A stretch of DNA of 64,000 nucleotides. Source: a bacterium (lineage in GTDB: Bacteria; Bacillota; Clostridia; Lachnospirales; Lachnospiraceae). Both the position numbers and the translations under genes were made by a program. The DNA lies in NCBI GenBank assembly GCA_030539165.1, contig JAUNSO010000002.1, positions 17,398-81,397 of the forward strand, in the 5' to 3' direction. The stretch's first letter is position 1. Each line of letters starts with the position of its first letter. This document shows, one piece after another, positions 1-8,701 of the stretch. The notes below the pieces were generated by a model, which ran no database searches, was not told the origin of the DNA, and was given only the letters and a program-made list of their open reading frames with translations.

Positions 1-1027
1 TGCCGCACTTGATCATTGGTTTGGATAATACATTTTTGTTCATGAAGACAACATCGCCTTCCTTGCCATTGCTGAGTCTGACACGGTTGTTCATATAGGT
101 CGTTGCGATATGCTCAAGGAAGGTCAGAATATAGTGACTGTCGTATTTTTGCAGTCCTTCCGATTCAAATATGCTGATGACCTTGAATGGACACAGAGGT
201 CCTCGGTATACTCTGGCGGCTGTCATGGCATCATATACATCTGCGATGGCTACAATCTTGGCATAGGGGTTGATTCTGCTTTCTCCGATGCCGAGAGGAT
301 AGCCGGAACCGTCACAGCGTTCATGATGCATCAGAGCAGACTCTTTGATGGCCTCGCTGATATTATATTCCATCAGTATGTTATACCCCTGCAGGGTGTG
401 TGTTTTAATGATATTATATTCAGCAGGAGAAAGCCTGTCAGGCTTTCTGATGATATTCTCCGGAATCATCAGCTTGCCGATATCATGCAGCAGTCCGCAG
501 AGTGTCAGGGTCTTCACGTCCTCAGCAGTCAGCCCCAGCCAGTTGCCAAACACGTTACAGATCAAGGCAACATTAATGCTGTGCATGTATGTAAAATCAT
601 CATATTGGCGCATATTATGAAGCATATCGAATACAGAAATGCTGTTCATGTCCTTATCAATCAGACTGATGACATTGTTGAACATGGCATCTGTATCGAT
701 AGGGGCATTTTTTTCGACAATCTGATGAATTTTACCCTTGAAGCCGTCTGTTGTTTCCAGAAAGTTTTTCTCAAACTGCTTGAACTGCTTGCTTGCACGC
801 ACCTTCTCTGAGTATGAGGTATCCGGAGGCAGCTCTTCTTCCTCTTCCGCCGGTGCATTTGTTTCATCTTGAATTTTAATAGCGAGAATGGAATAAAATT
901 CCAACCTTGTAATCATTTTATCGGTCAAAACCGTATCTTTGGGGAGGATCATCTGGTTATTGTATGAATATACATCTTCTGCGGTCTGCATGCCTGGCAG
1001 CAGATCCACGGTTCGTACTCTTCTCAT
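1..1027 (-). CDS. HD-GYP domain c-di-GMP phosphodiesterase (3' end beyond window)
   Basis: Minus-strand reading frame open from the ATG at 1027 to the window edge; about 342 residues are visible. The HD-GYP core is clear: HDIGK and, further on, HHERCDGSGYP, the metal-binding and GYP signatures of c-di-GMP phosphodiesterases. A variable N-terminal region of about 130 residues with an acidic stretch precedes it and may be a sensor. No membrane segment is seen, so the protein is probably cytosolic. GGAAAGGAAC lies upstream of the start, and a strong sigma-70-type promoter lies about 75 bp upstream. The family links c-di-GMP turnover to motility, which fits the flagellar genes in this window. The specific target is unknown. 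Confidence 0.9.
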   Translation of the reverse strand, partial: MRRVRTVDLLPGMQTAEDVYSYNNQMILPKDTVLTDKMITRLEFYSILAIKIQDETNAPAEEEEELPPDTSYSEKVRASKQFKQFEKNFLETTDGFKGKIHQIVEKNAPIDTDAMFNNVISLIDKDMNSISVFDMLHNMRQYDDFTYMHSINVALICNVFGNWLGLTAEDVKTLTLCGLLHDIGKLMIPENIIRKPDRLSPAEYNIIKTHTLQGYNILMEYNISEAIKESALMHHERCDGSGYPLGIGESRINPYAKIVAIADVYDAMTAARVYRGPLCPFKVISIFESEGLQKYDSHYILTFLEHIATTYMNNRVRLSNGKEGDVVFMNKNVLSKPMIKCG

Positions 1028-1100
1028 GTAGTCACCGGTGTTCCTTTCCGTTCAATAGGGGTTCGACTCAAAACTTAACATTTCATTAACATATAGATAC

Positions 1101-1129
1101 AGTATAAAAATTATCAGGCTAAAAGTCAA
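1101..1129 (-). promoter_or_regulatory. Sigma-70-type promoter of the HD-GYP gene
   Basis: Read on the minus strand: TTGACT, 17-nt spacer, TATACT. It lies about 75 bp upstream of the HD-GYP start codon, with nothing else between. Confidence 0.75.
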
Positions 1130-1145
1130 TCATTATCAGAAAAAA

Positions 1146-1166
1146 GGGATGCCGAAGCATCCCTTT
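1146..1166 (-). terminator. Rho-independent terminator after yjfB
   Basis: On the minus strand GGGATGC and GCATCCC pair around a TTCG-type loop and are followed by a run of six T. It lies 33 bp downstream of the yjfB stop and separates it from the HD-GYP promoter. Confidence 0.85.
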
Positions 1167-1198
1167 ATATATGTGTAGGGGCCATGCCCCTTATGGCA

Positions 1199-1375
1199 TT
1201 ATAGGGAGATATCGATATTACCTCCGAGATTAGGGTTCACAGACTGTTCCAGCATTTTGGCCATGTCATCTCCCATTCCTTGTACCTGTTCCAGGTTTTG
1301 GTCAAGGACTGCCATGCCTACGCTGCTCAAAGTCTGTGACTGTGCCATATACATTGATAATGCAGGTATGTCCAT
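1199..1375 (-). CDS. yjfB: YjfB family small motility-associated protein
   Basis: A 58-residue protein starting MDIPALSM with the YjfB pattern (short N-terminal helix, then a Q/M-rich helix QNLEQVQGMGDDMAKMLEQS). YjfB-like proteins belong to the motility regulon of Firmicutes; their biochemical role is unknown. The start at 1375 was chosen over an upstream ATG because AAAGGAGG lies 7 nt before it and family members begin MDI. A sigma-28-like site lies about 65 bp upstream and a terminator follows, so it is a single-gene unit. Confidence 0.8.
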   Translation of the reverse strand: MDIPALSMYMAQSQTLSSVGMAVLDQNLEQVQGMGDDMAKMLEQSVNPNLGGNIDISL

Positions 1376-1437
1376 AGCACCAGCCTCCTTTCGGCGTCCG
1401 TTCATCATAGGAACGGTCGCATTTTCCCTATACTTTT

Positions 1438-1464
1438 ATATCGGCATAATATGCTGATATGTTA
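1438..1464 (-). promoter_or_regulatory. Sigma-28-like promoter of yjfB
   Basis: On the minus strand: TAAC, 15 nt, GCCGATAT. This is one base off the -35 TAAA and close to the flagellar -10 GCCGATAA. It agrees with the exact sigma-28 site before flgM (60467-60493) and suggests that yjfB is co-regulated with late flagellar genes. Confidence 0.6.
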
Positions 1465-1481
1465 ATGTCATAGCATGATTT

Positions 1482-2864
1482 CTACTGTTTGGGAACCAAT
1501 TGATATAATTTGAAGCTGTATCTGTCAAATCTGAAGTCTCCAAGGAAGTCAGCAGTATATGGGTTCTTTTGCATAAAATCTTTGAAGTCGGAGGAGTAAT
1601 CTTCAGTTACGATGCACCAGATGTTTCCCGGTATCTGCGTGATATCCTCAACGGGATAATGAATGAGCTCCGGGTAATAAAATCCTAAGCATTCCGCTAT
1701 TGCATCAGCTTCCTCAAAGGATATGGTGCCGTCACCGCTTTCAAAACTGGCATCACATACGATTTGGAGTGTATCAAGACCGTCAGCATACTCTATCTGA
1801 TATTCTTTTACATATCCGATTGTGCCGGCAAGTATGAGGAATGCTAAGACAGCGATCCGATAATTCTTATGCAGAGAAGAGACTGAGATAGAGAAAAAGA
1901 GCCAAATCGCACCAAAAGCAAAAAACAGATAACGGTCCACAAAGATATTGGCGGTCATGATCTTGGATATGATGGTTCCGAAAACCAATACACCATAGTA
2001 GATGGAAAAACAACAGACAGCAAACCAGTCCTCGGCAGTACGGCCTTTGTTCAGCAGGAACCTGAGCAGCAGCAGTACGATCAGCACGGCGAGTGCTATG
2101 GATACAAAAGGATTGCCTACTGTAAACGGATAACGCATATACTTGATAAACACAGATAACGTGATTTCCGGCATGGAAAAATAGCCACTGACGCTCATGA
2201 ACTGACGAATCGTAGTGATCAGGCACGGAATATACAGCAGTATAGTGGCACCCAGGCAGATGAACCATCTGCGAAGAAGCTTACGCTGCAAGATGATATA
2301 GTACAGCAGCAGAAACAAATAGACAAATCCCACTGTAACAAATGCAAAATGATGTGTATAGCCAGCTCCGACACTCAGCAATGTGAAGATACACCAGTTT
2401 TTCGGGCGGCTTTCCTGAATCACTTCATATGCATATATAGCGCTGCCGGTCGCAAAAAAGAATCCCCAGCTGTACATACGTATTTCTACTCCGTAAAACA
2501 GGAGATACGGCATTGTAAACATACAGATGATAAAAAAGTAAGAGGCAATACTGCCAAATCTGCGGCGGACGGTGGACGCTCCGAGCAGCATTGTCAGTAC
2601 CATGGGAATGATGGAGGTGATCTTCATGACCTGTACATGATACCCCCACAGATCCGTCATCAGCTTGAGCAGAATATTATAAAACGGAGGCAGAGTATCC
2701 TGTGCTGAACGCGACAAAACACCTGCAAAATCCGTTCGAATCAGGCTTGCCGTAAAGGCCTCATCCAGCCATACATTTTGATTGAAAATCAATGAAATAT
2801 AGACAATTGTACCAATAAAAACGAGTATATATGCGATTAAAGAGGATTTTTTTTGTTCATTCAT
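1482..2864 (-). CDS. GT-C type membrane glycosyltransferase (ArnT/PMT-like)
   Basis: 460 residues with many hydrophobic segments. The first extracellular loop has the GT-C acidic motif in NVWLDEAFT near residue 30, followed by DTLPPFYN, typical of polyprenyl-phosphate-sugar-dependent membrane glycosyltransferases (GT39/GT83-like). A soluble C-terminal part of about 90 residues follows the last membrane helix. Such enzymes transfer sugars from a lipid carrier to glycans or proteins on the outer face of the membrane; donor and acceptor cannot be read from the sequence. AAGGAG lies upstream of the start. The gene is divergent from the WecG/TagA gene. Confidence 0.75.
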   Translation of the reverse strand: MNEQKKSSLIAYILVFIGTIVYISLIFNQNVWLDEAFTASLIRTDFAGVLSRSAQDTLPPFYNILLKLMTDLWGYHVQVMKITSIIPMVLTMLLGASTVRRRFGSIASYFFIICMFTMPYLLFYGVEIRMYSWGFFFATGSAIYAYEVIQESRPKNWCIFTLLSVGAGYTHHFAFVTVGFVYLFLLLYYIILQRKLLRRWFICLGATILLYIPCLITTIRQFMSVSGYFSMPEITLSVFIKYMRYPFTVGNPFVSIALAVLIVLLLLRFLLNKGRTAEDWFAVCCFSIYYGVLVFGTIISKIMTANIFVDRYLFFAFGAIWLFFSISVSSLHKNYRIAVLAFLILAGTIGYVKEYQIEYADGLDTLQIVCDASFESGDGTISFEEADAIAECLGFYYPELIHYPVEDITQIPGNIWCIVTEDYSSDFKDFMQKNPYTADFLGDFRFDRYSFKLYQLVPKQ

Positions 2865-2906
2865 ACAATCATAGCTCCTTGCTTAAATATAGTAGCATAG
2901 TTACTG

Positions 2907-2935
2907 TTGAAATGAAAGGCTATTTTTGCTATACT
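2907..2935 (+). promoter_or_regulatory. Promoter of the wecG/tagA-yitT pair
   Basis: TTGAAA, 17-nt spacer, TATACT, ending 40 bp before the chosen start at 2976. A classical sigma-70-type promoter in the divergent intergenic gap. Confidence 0.7.
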
Positions 2936-2975
2936 GTTGTGGGTATGGGGGCAATATGAAGAAGGTGAATATAGT

Positions 2976-3665
2976 ATGAGAAAGTTGCAGTTATTGGGGA
3001 TTGCACTCAGGGATTACTCTGCGAAAGAGTCATTGAGACTGGTCAGCCAGTATCTGAATGATGCGAAGCTGGACACCATCTGTTTTTTGTCGACAGATAT
3101 ATTACTAAACGCAAGAGAAAACGAGAACCTGAAGCTCTGGCTTGAATCAATGGATCTGACGATTCCGGTCAGCGTTGAGATACTGAATGCTGCCGGTATC
3201 ACGAACCGCAGCCGGCTGAAAGAAGTCGAAAATGGTGTTTTCTATCGCGAGTTTGTAAAGAGACTGTCCAACGAAAAGCGTACGATGTTCATATTAACTG
3301 AGACACAGAGCGTTTTGGATGCGTCTGCAGAGTACATTGAAAAATATGCTTCAGGGATACAAATAGTAGGTACATATGTATTGGAAAACCTGTCGGGAGA
3401 TGTTGATTCCGTGATTAATGACATCAACGGAGCGGTGCCTGATATTGTTCTTTCCAGACTGACTTCACCGAAACAGGAACAGTTTGTATTCGAAAATAAA
3501 AATAAGATCAATGCAAAGATATGGGTGGCACTGAAAGATACATTTGCGGCAAAAGAAAACACGAAAGGATTAAAGTTTGAAAAATTGAGTAAACTGATAG
3601 AAAAGACGATATTTAGAAGAATGGTTTCTAAATATGAAAGCGGTCAGGGTAAGGGAGACTCATAA
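2976..3665 (+). CDS. WecG/TagA/CpsF family glycosyltransferase
   Basis: 229 residues from the ATG at 2976, chosen over an upstream ATG at 2937 because GAAGGTGA lies just before it and the upstream one overlaps the promoter. The pattern is that of GT26 (LLGIALRDYS at the N-terminus, STDILLNA near residue 38, PVSVEILNAAGI, and a late PDIVLSRLTSPKQEQF block). GT26 enzymes add N-acetylmannosamine-type sugars to a lipid-linked acceptor in teichoic acid or enterobacterial common antigen synthesis. The usual GxP(R)QE motif appears here as SPKQEQ. Substrates are not determinable. The stop overlaps the next start by one base, so it is co-transcribed with the YitT-like gene. Confidence 0.75.
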   Translation: MRKLQLLGIALRDYSAKESLRLVSQYLNDAKLDTICFLSTDILLNARENENLKLWLESMDLTIPVSVEILNAAGITNRSRLKEVENGVFYREFVKRLSNEKRTMFILTETQSVLDASAEYIEKYASGIQIVGTYVLENLSGDVDSVINDINGAVPDIVLSRLTSPKQEQFVFENKNKINAKIWVALKDTFAAKENTKGLKFEKLSKLIEKTIFRRMVSKYESGQGKGDS

Positions 3666-4537
3666 TGCTTTTTTTCAAACACAGATCTGCAGTTCGTGAA
3701 TATGCTTCCGTATTACTGGGAACAGCTTTTATGGCAATTGCCATAAAGAGTATATATGATACGATGGGACTGGTTACCGGTGGATTTACCGGTATATCAA
3801 TCATGATAAAAGGAATGTCCGAAGCCTATGCAGGCAGGGGCATTCCTTTGTGGTTTACAAACCTGCTGCTGAACCTTCCGCTTTTTACAATCGCCATGAT
3901 GCTGAAGGGCAGCAGATTTCTGCGAAAGAGTCTGTTCGGAACGTTGTTTTTATCGGTCTGGCTGTATCTGCTGCCGAAGATTTCATTGATCCAAGGAGAT
4001 ATTCTGCTGACGGCATTGTTCGGTGGTCTGCTCAGCGGGATCGGAATCGGACTGGTACTGAGGGCAGGAGCAACAACAGGAGGAGTTGATCTGTTGGCAA
4101 CGCTGATTCACGACAGATATCGTCATTTTGCTATTGTACAGATCATGCTTGTCATTGATGCAGTGATCATTATATCCGGTGCCTATCTGTTTGGAATGAA
4201 TCGTGCACTGTATGCTGTGCTGGCAGTTTATGTGACAACACGAGTCTCAGATTTGATAGTAGAAGGCTCAAAATTTGCAAAGGTTGTCTATATTATCACT
4301 GAGAAATATGAAGAGGCAGCACTCATGATCATGGAGGAGCTGGAGCGTGGGGCAACGGCTTTGGACGCAAGAGGCATGTATTCAGGAGAAGAGAAGGATG
4401 TTTTGTTTTGCGTGGTTTCAAAGAAAGAAACGGTGAGACTGAAGGAGATGATACATCAGCTGGATCGTAATGCTTTCGTCATTGTGACGGATGCAAAAGA
4501 GGTGCTTGGCGAGGGCTTCATCATGGAAAGTGCATAA
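3665..4537 (+). CDS. YitT family membrane protein
   Basis: 290 residues: five or six hydrophobic segments in the first about 200 residues (GFTGISIMIKG and GGLLSGIGIGLVLRAGATTGGVD are typical of the family), then a cytosolic DUF2179-type C-terminal domain (DVLFCVVSKKETVRLKEMI). YitT proteins are widespread in Firmicutes and mostly uncharacterised. The start overlaps the preceding stop (TAATG). Transcription most likely comes from the promoter at 2907-2935. Confidence 0.85.
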   Translation: MLFFKHRSAVREYASVLLGTAFMAIAIKSIYDTMGLVTGGFTGISIMIKGMSEAYAGRGIPLWFTNLLLNLPLFTIAMMLKGSRFLRKSLFGTLFLSVWLYLLPKISLIQGDILLTALFGGLLSGIGIGLVLRAGATTGGVDLLATLIHDRYRHFAIVQIMLVIDAVIIISGAYLFGMNRALYAVLAVYVTTRVSDLIVEGSKFAKVVYIITEKYEEAALMIMEELERGATALDARGMYSGEEKDVLFCVVSKKETVRLKEMIHQLDRNAFVIVTDAKEVLGEGFIMESA

Positions 4538-4676
4538 ATATCACATATTTTCTCTTCCCTTTTTTGTGTGTTTGTATTAAAATATGAGATAGGTGTTACT
4601 CTGTGAAAAAAATGGACATGATTTGTTTTGTGAAAATTGCTTACAGGTCGTGTCAGAATGAAAAGGAGTGGGAATT

Positions 4677-5765
4677 ATGATATCAAATCAAATCCTTCAA
4701 AATACAATAGAAGGTTTGAAGACGATTACAAGAATAGAACTGAGTATCGTAGATACAGACGGTAAGGTTCTTGCAACGACCATTTCCGGAGCAGTCGATT
4801 TTGAGAATATGGCAGTTAATTTTGCATCGTCAGCAGCAGACAGTCAGGAGATACAGGGCTTTCAGTTTTTTAAGGTATATGATGAACAACAGCTGGAGTA
4901 TATTCTGATTGCCCAGGGAGGCAGTGACGATTCCTATATGGTGGGCAAAATTGCCGCTTTTCAGATACAGAATCTTTTGGTAGCATATAAAGAGAGGTTT
5001 GATAAAGATAATTTTGTGAAAAATCTGCTGTTGGACAACCTGCTGTTAGTTGATATTTATAACCGTTCCAAAAAGCTGCACATTGAGACAGAGGTTAAGC
5101 GTGTGGTTATGATCGTGGAGACCTTGGGAGAGAAGGATACCAACTCTCTGGAGAGCGTTCGCAGTCTGTTCAGTACACGAACCAAAGACTTCATAACGGC
5201 TGTGGATGAAAAAAACATCATTGTTGTAAAAGAACTGACAGAACAGGAATCTTACGAAGAGATAGAGAAAACAGCCAAGCTGATCATGGGCTTATTTGAC
5301 ACATCTGCAAAAGAAGGCATCCATGTTGCTTATGGTACGATTGTAAATGAAATCAGGGAAGTCAGCCGTTCTTATAAGGAAGCAAAGATGGCACTGGATG
5401 TAGGCAAGATTTTCTTCAATGAAAGAGATGTGATTGCATACAGTGAACTCGGAATCGGTCGATTGATTTATCAGCTGCCGATCCCTCTTTGCAAGATGTT
5501 TATCAAGGAGATTTTTGACGGCAGATCACCGGATGAATTTGATGAGGAAACACTGACAACGATCAATAAATTCTTTGAAAACAGTCTGAACGTTTCTGAG
5601 ACCAGCCGTCAGCTGTACATACATAGAAATACCCTGGTATACCGTCTTGATAAATTGCAGAAGAGTACGGGGCTGGATCTGAGAGTTTTTGAAGATGCAA
5701 TTACTTTCAAGATTGCATTGATGGTAGTGAAGTATATGAAATACATGGAGAACTTTGAGTATTGA
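4677..5765 (+). CDS. CdaR/PucR-type transcriptional regulator (sugar-diacid recognition and C-terminal HTH)
   Basis: 362 residues. The N-terminal about 120 residues resemble the sugar-diacid recognition domain (IELSIVDTDGKVLATT). The C-terminus carries the PucR/CdaR helix-turn-helix: NSLNVSETSRQLYIHRNTLVYRL around residues 300-325. The ATG at 4677 was chosen over the GTG at 4668 because AAAAGGAG lies 9 nt before the ATG and abuts the GTG. Such regulators activate uptake or catabolism of glucarate/glycerate-like compounds, but no such genes are adjacent; the target is unknown. Confidence 0.75.
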   Translation: MISNQILQNTIEGLKTITRIELSIVDTDGKVLATTISGAVDFENMAVNFASSAADSQEIQGFQFFKVYDEQQLEYILIAQGGSDDSYMVGKIAAFQIQNLLVAYKERFDKDNFVKNLLLDNLLLVDIYNRSKKLHIETEVKRVVMIVETLGEKDTNSLESVRSLFSTRTKDFITAVDEKNIIVVKELTEQESYEEIEKTAKLIMGLFDTSAKEGIHVAYGTIVNEIREVSRSYKEAKMALDVGKIFFNERDVIAYSELGIGRLIYQLPIPLCKMFIKEIFDGRSPDEFDEETLTTINKFFENSLNVSETSRQLYIHRNTLVYRLDKLQKSTGLDLRVFEDAITFKIALMVVKYMKYMENFEY

Positions 5766-5829
5766 TCCGATCAATGCACAAAGGGGAAAGTTCTCCGGGA
5801 GCTTTGTTACAAAAAGAGGAGAGATCATT

Positions 5830-6516
5830 ATGATTAAGATGGAGGGCGTAAGCAAGTCTTATTCTACCGGTACGCCGGCACTGAACAATGTCAGTCTGCA
5901 TATCAGAAAAGGGGAATTTGTATTTATCGTGGGTGACAGCGGCTCAGGCAAATCGACGCTGATCAAGTTGCTGCTGCGCGAATTGACCCCGACTGAGGGA
6001 CGTATCGTAGTCAATAAATATGAATTGAATAAACTCAAAAGAAGAAAAATTCCCAAATTTCGAAGAAATATAGGCGTTGTATTTCAGGACTTCCGATTGC
6101 TGAAGGATCGGAACGTTTATGAAAACGTGGCATTTGCACAGAGGGTTGTTGAGACACCGACCCGGCAGATTCGAAAAAATGTACCTGCCATGCTGTCACT
6201 TGTAGGTCTGGCAGAAAAGTATAAGGCAAAGCCAAAGCAGTTATCAGGAGGAGAACAGCAGAGAGTTGCCCTGGCAAGAGCACTCGTCAACAATCCGCCT
6301 ATTTTGCTTGCAGATGAGCCGACCGGAAATCTGGATCCCAGAAACTCGTGGGAGATTATGAAGCTTCTCGAAGAAATCAACAAACGCGGGACTACTGTAC
6401 TGGTCGTTACACATAACAGGGAAATTGTAAATGCGATGCGCAAAAGAGTCATTACGGTAAAGAAAGGAATTATCGTAAGCGATGAAGAGAAGGGTGAGTA
6501 TATAGATGAGGATTAG
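5830..6516 (+). CDS. ftsE: Cell division ATP-binding protein FtsE
   Basis: 228 residues, an ABC ATPase: Walker A GDSGSGKST (about residues 35-43), signature LSGGEQQRVALARAL, Walker B ILLADEPTGN. FtsE with FtsX forms the FtsEX complex that activates peptidoglycan hydrolases at the division site. The start at 5830 follows GAGGAGAG; an upstream in-frame start at 5755 would overlap the regulator gene and lengthen the N-terminus against the family. It overlaps ftsX by 11 bp. The next gene encodes a coiled-coil M23 hydrolase, the expected partner. Confidence 0.95.
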   Translation: MIKMEGVSKSYSTGTPALNNVSLHIRKGEFVFIVGDSGSGKSTLIKLLLRELTPTEGRIVVNKYELNKLKRRKIPKFRRNIGVVFQDFRLLKDRNVYENVAFAQRVVETPTRQIRKNVPAMLSLVGLAEKYKAKPKQLSGGEQQRVALARALVNNPPILLADEPTGNLDPRNSWEIMKLLEEINKRGTTVLVVTHNREIVNAMRKRVITVKKGIIVSDEEKGEYIDED

Positions 6517-7405
6517 TACGCTGGCTTATACCTTTAAACAGGGCTTTAAGAATATATTCAGAAATAAGACATTTTCGCTTGCTTCTATAGCAACGATCGG
6601 CTCCTGCGTATTTCTGTTCGGTCTGTTTTACTCTGTACTGCTGAATTTTCAGAACATTGTAAAGGAGGCACAGTCAGGAGTTGCGATCACAGTCTTTTTT
6701 GACGAGGGAACATCCGATGAGAGAATACAGGAAATCGGAAATGAAATCGCAGCGAGAGATGAAGTGGCAAAGGTCAACTATATATCCGAGGATGCTGCAT
6801 GGGAGTCTTTTAAGGTGGATTACCTTGGAGAGTATGCAGACGGATTTGAAAATGATAATCCTCTGGCAGGGTCATCTAATTATGAGATCTATATGAAAGA
6901 TGTATCGAAACAGCCTGCCCTGGTCACATATCTGGAATCACTGGAAGGGGTCAGCAAGGTGAACAGATCTGACATCACGGCGGATACACTTTCTAATGTT
7001 AATGTACTGATCGGCTATGTATCAGCAGGTATTATTTTTATCCTGCTTGCTGTTTCTATATTCCTGATCAGCAATACGGTTACCATAGGTATATCGGTCA
7101 GAAAAGAAGAGATCTCTATCATGAAGCTGATTGGCGCGACAGATTTTGTTGTCAGGTCACCTTTTGTAATAGAAGGTATCATCATCGGCATTATCGGGTC
7201 AGCATTGCCGCTGGTTGCTGTTTATTATATTTATAATAATGTGATCGCTTATGCAGTTGAGAAGTTTTCTTCATTATCAGATATTTTGAAATTTTTATCG
7301 GTTGACGAGGTGTTTTATACATTAATACCAATCTCTATTGCTATGGGGGTAGGAATAGGGTTCTTTGGAAGCTTTTCAACAGTCAGAAAGCATTTAAAGG
7401 TATAA
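6506..7405 (+). CDS. ftsX: Cell division protein FtsX
   Basis: 299 residues with the FtsX plan: one N-terminal transmembrane helix (about 25-47), an extracellular domain of about 120 residues, and three C-terminal helices in the FtsX/MacB permease fold (NTVTIGISVRKEEISIMKLIGAT before the last two). The extracellular loop binds the coiled-coil hydrolase. Translationally coupled to ftsE. Confidence 0.95.
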   Translation: MRISTLAYTFKQGFKNIFRNKTFSLASIATIGSCVFLFGLFYSVLLNFQNIVKEAQSGVAITVFFDEGTSDERIQEIGNEIAARDEVAKVNYISEDAAWESFKVDYLGEYADGFENDNPLAGSSNYEIYMKDVSKQPALVTYLESLEGVSKVNRSDITADTLSNVNVLIGYVSAGIIFILLAVSIFLISNTVTIGISVRKEEISIMKLIGATDFVVRSPFVIEGIIIGIIGSALPLVAVYYIYNNVIAYAVEKFSSLSDILKFLSVDEVFYTLIPISIAMGVGIGFFGSFSTVRKHLKV

Positions 7406-7445
7406 ACAGTTTAAGCAACAGGGAGACGTAAGGGGTCTGAACAGA

Positions 7446-8663
7446 ATGAAAAAGCGGAATCGGTCTTATTTGATCGTTACTTTCATCATGACTTTTTTCA
7501 TAGCGGCAGAGATGCCGCTAGTTGTGCGTGCATCCCTGACAAATGAAGTAATAGAAGAAAGTCAGAAGGCAGTTGATCAGGCCAATCAGGATAAGAAAAA
7601 CCTGCAAAGCGGTCTGAGCGGGATCAAGGAGCTGCTGAAAAGTCTGGAAAACGCAAAGGACAATCTGGAAGACTATGTGACACAGCTGGATGCCAATCTG
7701 GCAGAGCTGGCGGGAAGAATTGATGAATTAAATGCCCTGCTGGATGAAAAAGAGGCAGAGATCAAGACCACAAAGGAAGAACTGGATGCTGCAAAGCTAC
7801 AGGAAGAAGAACAGTATGCTGCTATGAAGAAACGCATCAAATTCATGTATGAGAAAGGCAGCGCTTCTTATTTAGAAATGATTTTATCAGCGGAATCGTT
7901 TACAGATTTTTTGAATAAAGCAGAATTTATTAATAAAATATCTGAGTATGACAGAACAAAACTGGACGAGTATATAGCAACGAAGGAAAGCATCGCAGAG
8001 CAGGAAGCACAGCTGGAGCAGGAACAGCAGGAGCTGGAGCAGGTAAAAGCGAGCATTGCAGAGGAGCAGGATGCGGTTTCTGCACTGATTAATGCAAAAG
8101 AAGAAGAAATCGTTTATTATGAGTCGGATATAACGAGCAAAGAACAGGCAGTCAAGGCATATGAGGCGGAAATAGCAGCGCAGGATGCTATGATCAAAGA
8201 ATTAGAGGCAACGATTGCTGCTGAAAAGAAGAGACTGCTTGCAGAAAATAAATCGGCTATTTCTTATGACGGCGGGCAGTTCAAATGGCCTGCTCCCGAC
8301 TATACAAGAATTTCTGATGACTATGGTATGCGTATGCATCCGACACTGGGCGTGGAGCAGTTTCATAACGGAATCGATCTTGCCTCTGCAAGTGGATCAA
8401 GAATCCTTGCAGCATATGATGGTGAGGTAGTAGCAGCGGCATATTCATCATCTATGGGAAATTATATCATGATAGATCATGGTGACGGACTGTATACAAT
8501 CTATATGCATGCCTCTTCACTGCTTGTATCCAAGGGAGCGCTGGTAGTCCGTGGTGAGCAGATAGCGAAAGTAGGATCAACCGGCAGAAGTACCGGTCCA
8601 CACCTGCACTTTGGTGTACGTTTAAACGGAAGTTATGTCTCACCATGGAATTATATACAATAA
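7446..8663 (+). CDS. FtsEX-associated coiled-coil M23 peptidoglycan hydrolase (EnvC/PcsB-like)
   Basis: 405 residues: signal peptide (MKKRNRSYLIVTF to about residue 30), a long coiled coil (about 35-255, EAQLEQEQQELEQVK), then a LytM/M23 domain. The zinc and catalytic residues are present: H in FHNGIDLA (about 306), D (about 310), and HLHFG (about 385). In E. coli EnvC the LytM domain is degenerate and only activates amidases; here the intact residues suggest the protein itself cuts peptide cross-links. It lies 40 bp after ftsX, which predicts FtsEX control. Confidence 0.9.
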   Translation: MKKRNRSYLIVTFIMTFFIAAEMPLVVRASLTNEVIEESQKAVDQANQDKKNLQSGLSGIKELLKSLENAKDNLEDYVTQLDANLAELAGRIDELNALLDEKEAEIKTTKEELDAAKLQEEEQYAAMKKRIKFMYEKGSASYLEMILSAESFTDFLNKAEFINKISEYDRTKLDEYIATKESIAEQEAQLEQEQQELEQVKASIAEEQDAVSALINAKEEEIVYYESDITSKEQAVKAYEAEIAAQDAMIKELEATIAAEKKRLLAENKSAISYDGGQFKWPAPDYTRISDDYGMRMHPTLGVEQFHNGIDLASASGSRILAAYDGEVVAAAYSSSMGNYIMIDHGDGLYTIYMHASSLLVSKGALVVRGEQIAKVGSTGRSTGPHLHFGVRLNGSYVSPWNYIQ

Positions 8664-8701
8664 GACATAACAATATGATTGACAGAAGGCAGTGAAAATA
8701 T

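Noticed and set aside
110..811. Plus-strand frame opposite the HD-GYP gene
   Set aside because: The minus strand encodes a clear HD-GYP protein; the plus frame is Cys/His/Ile-rich and has no support.
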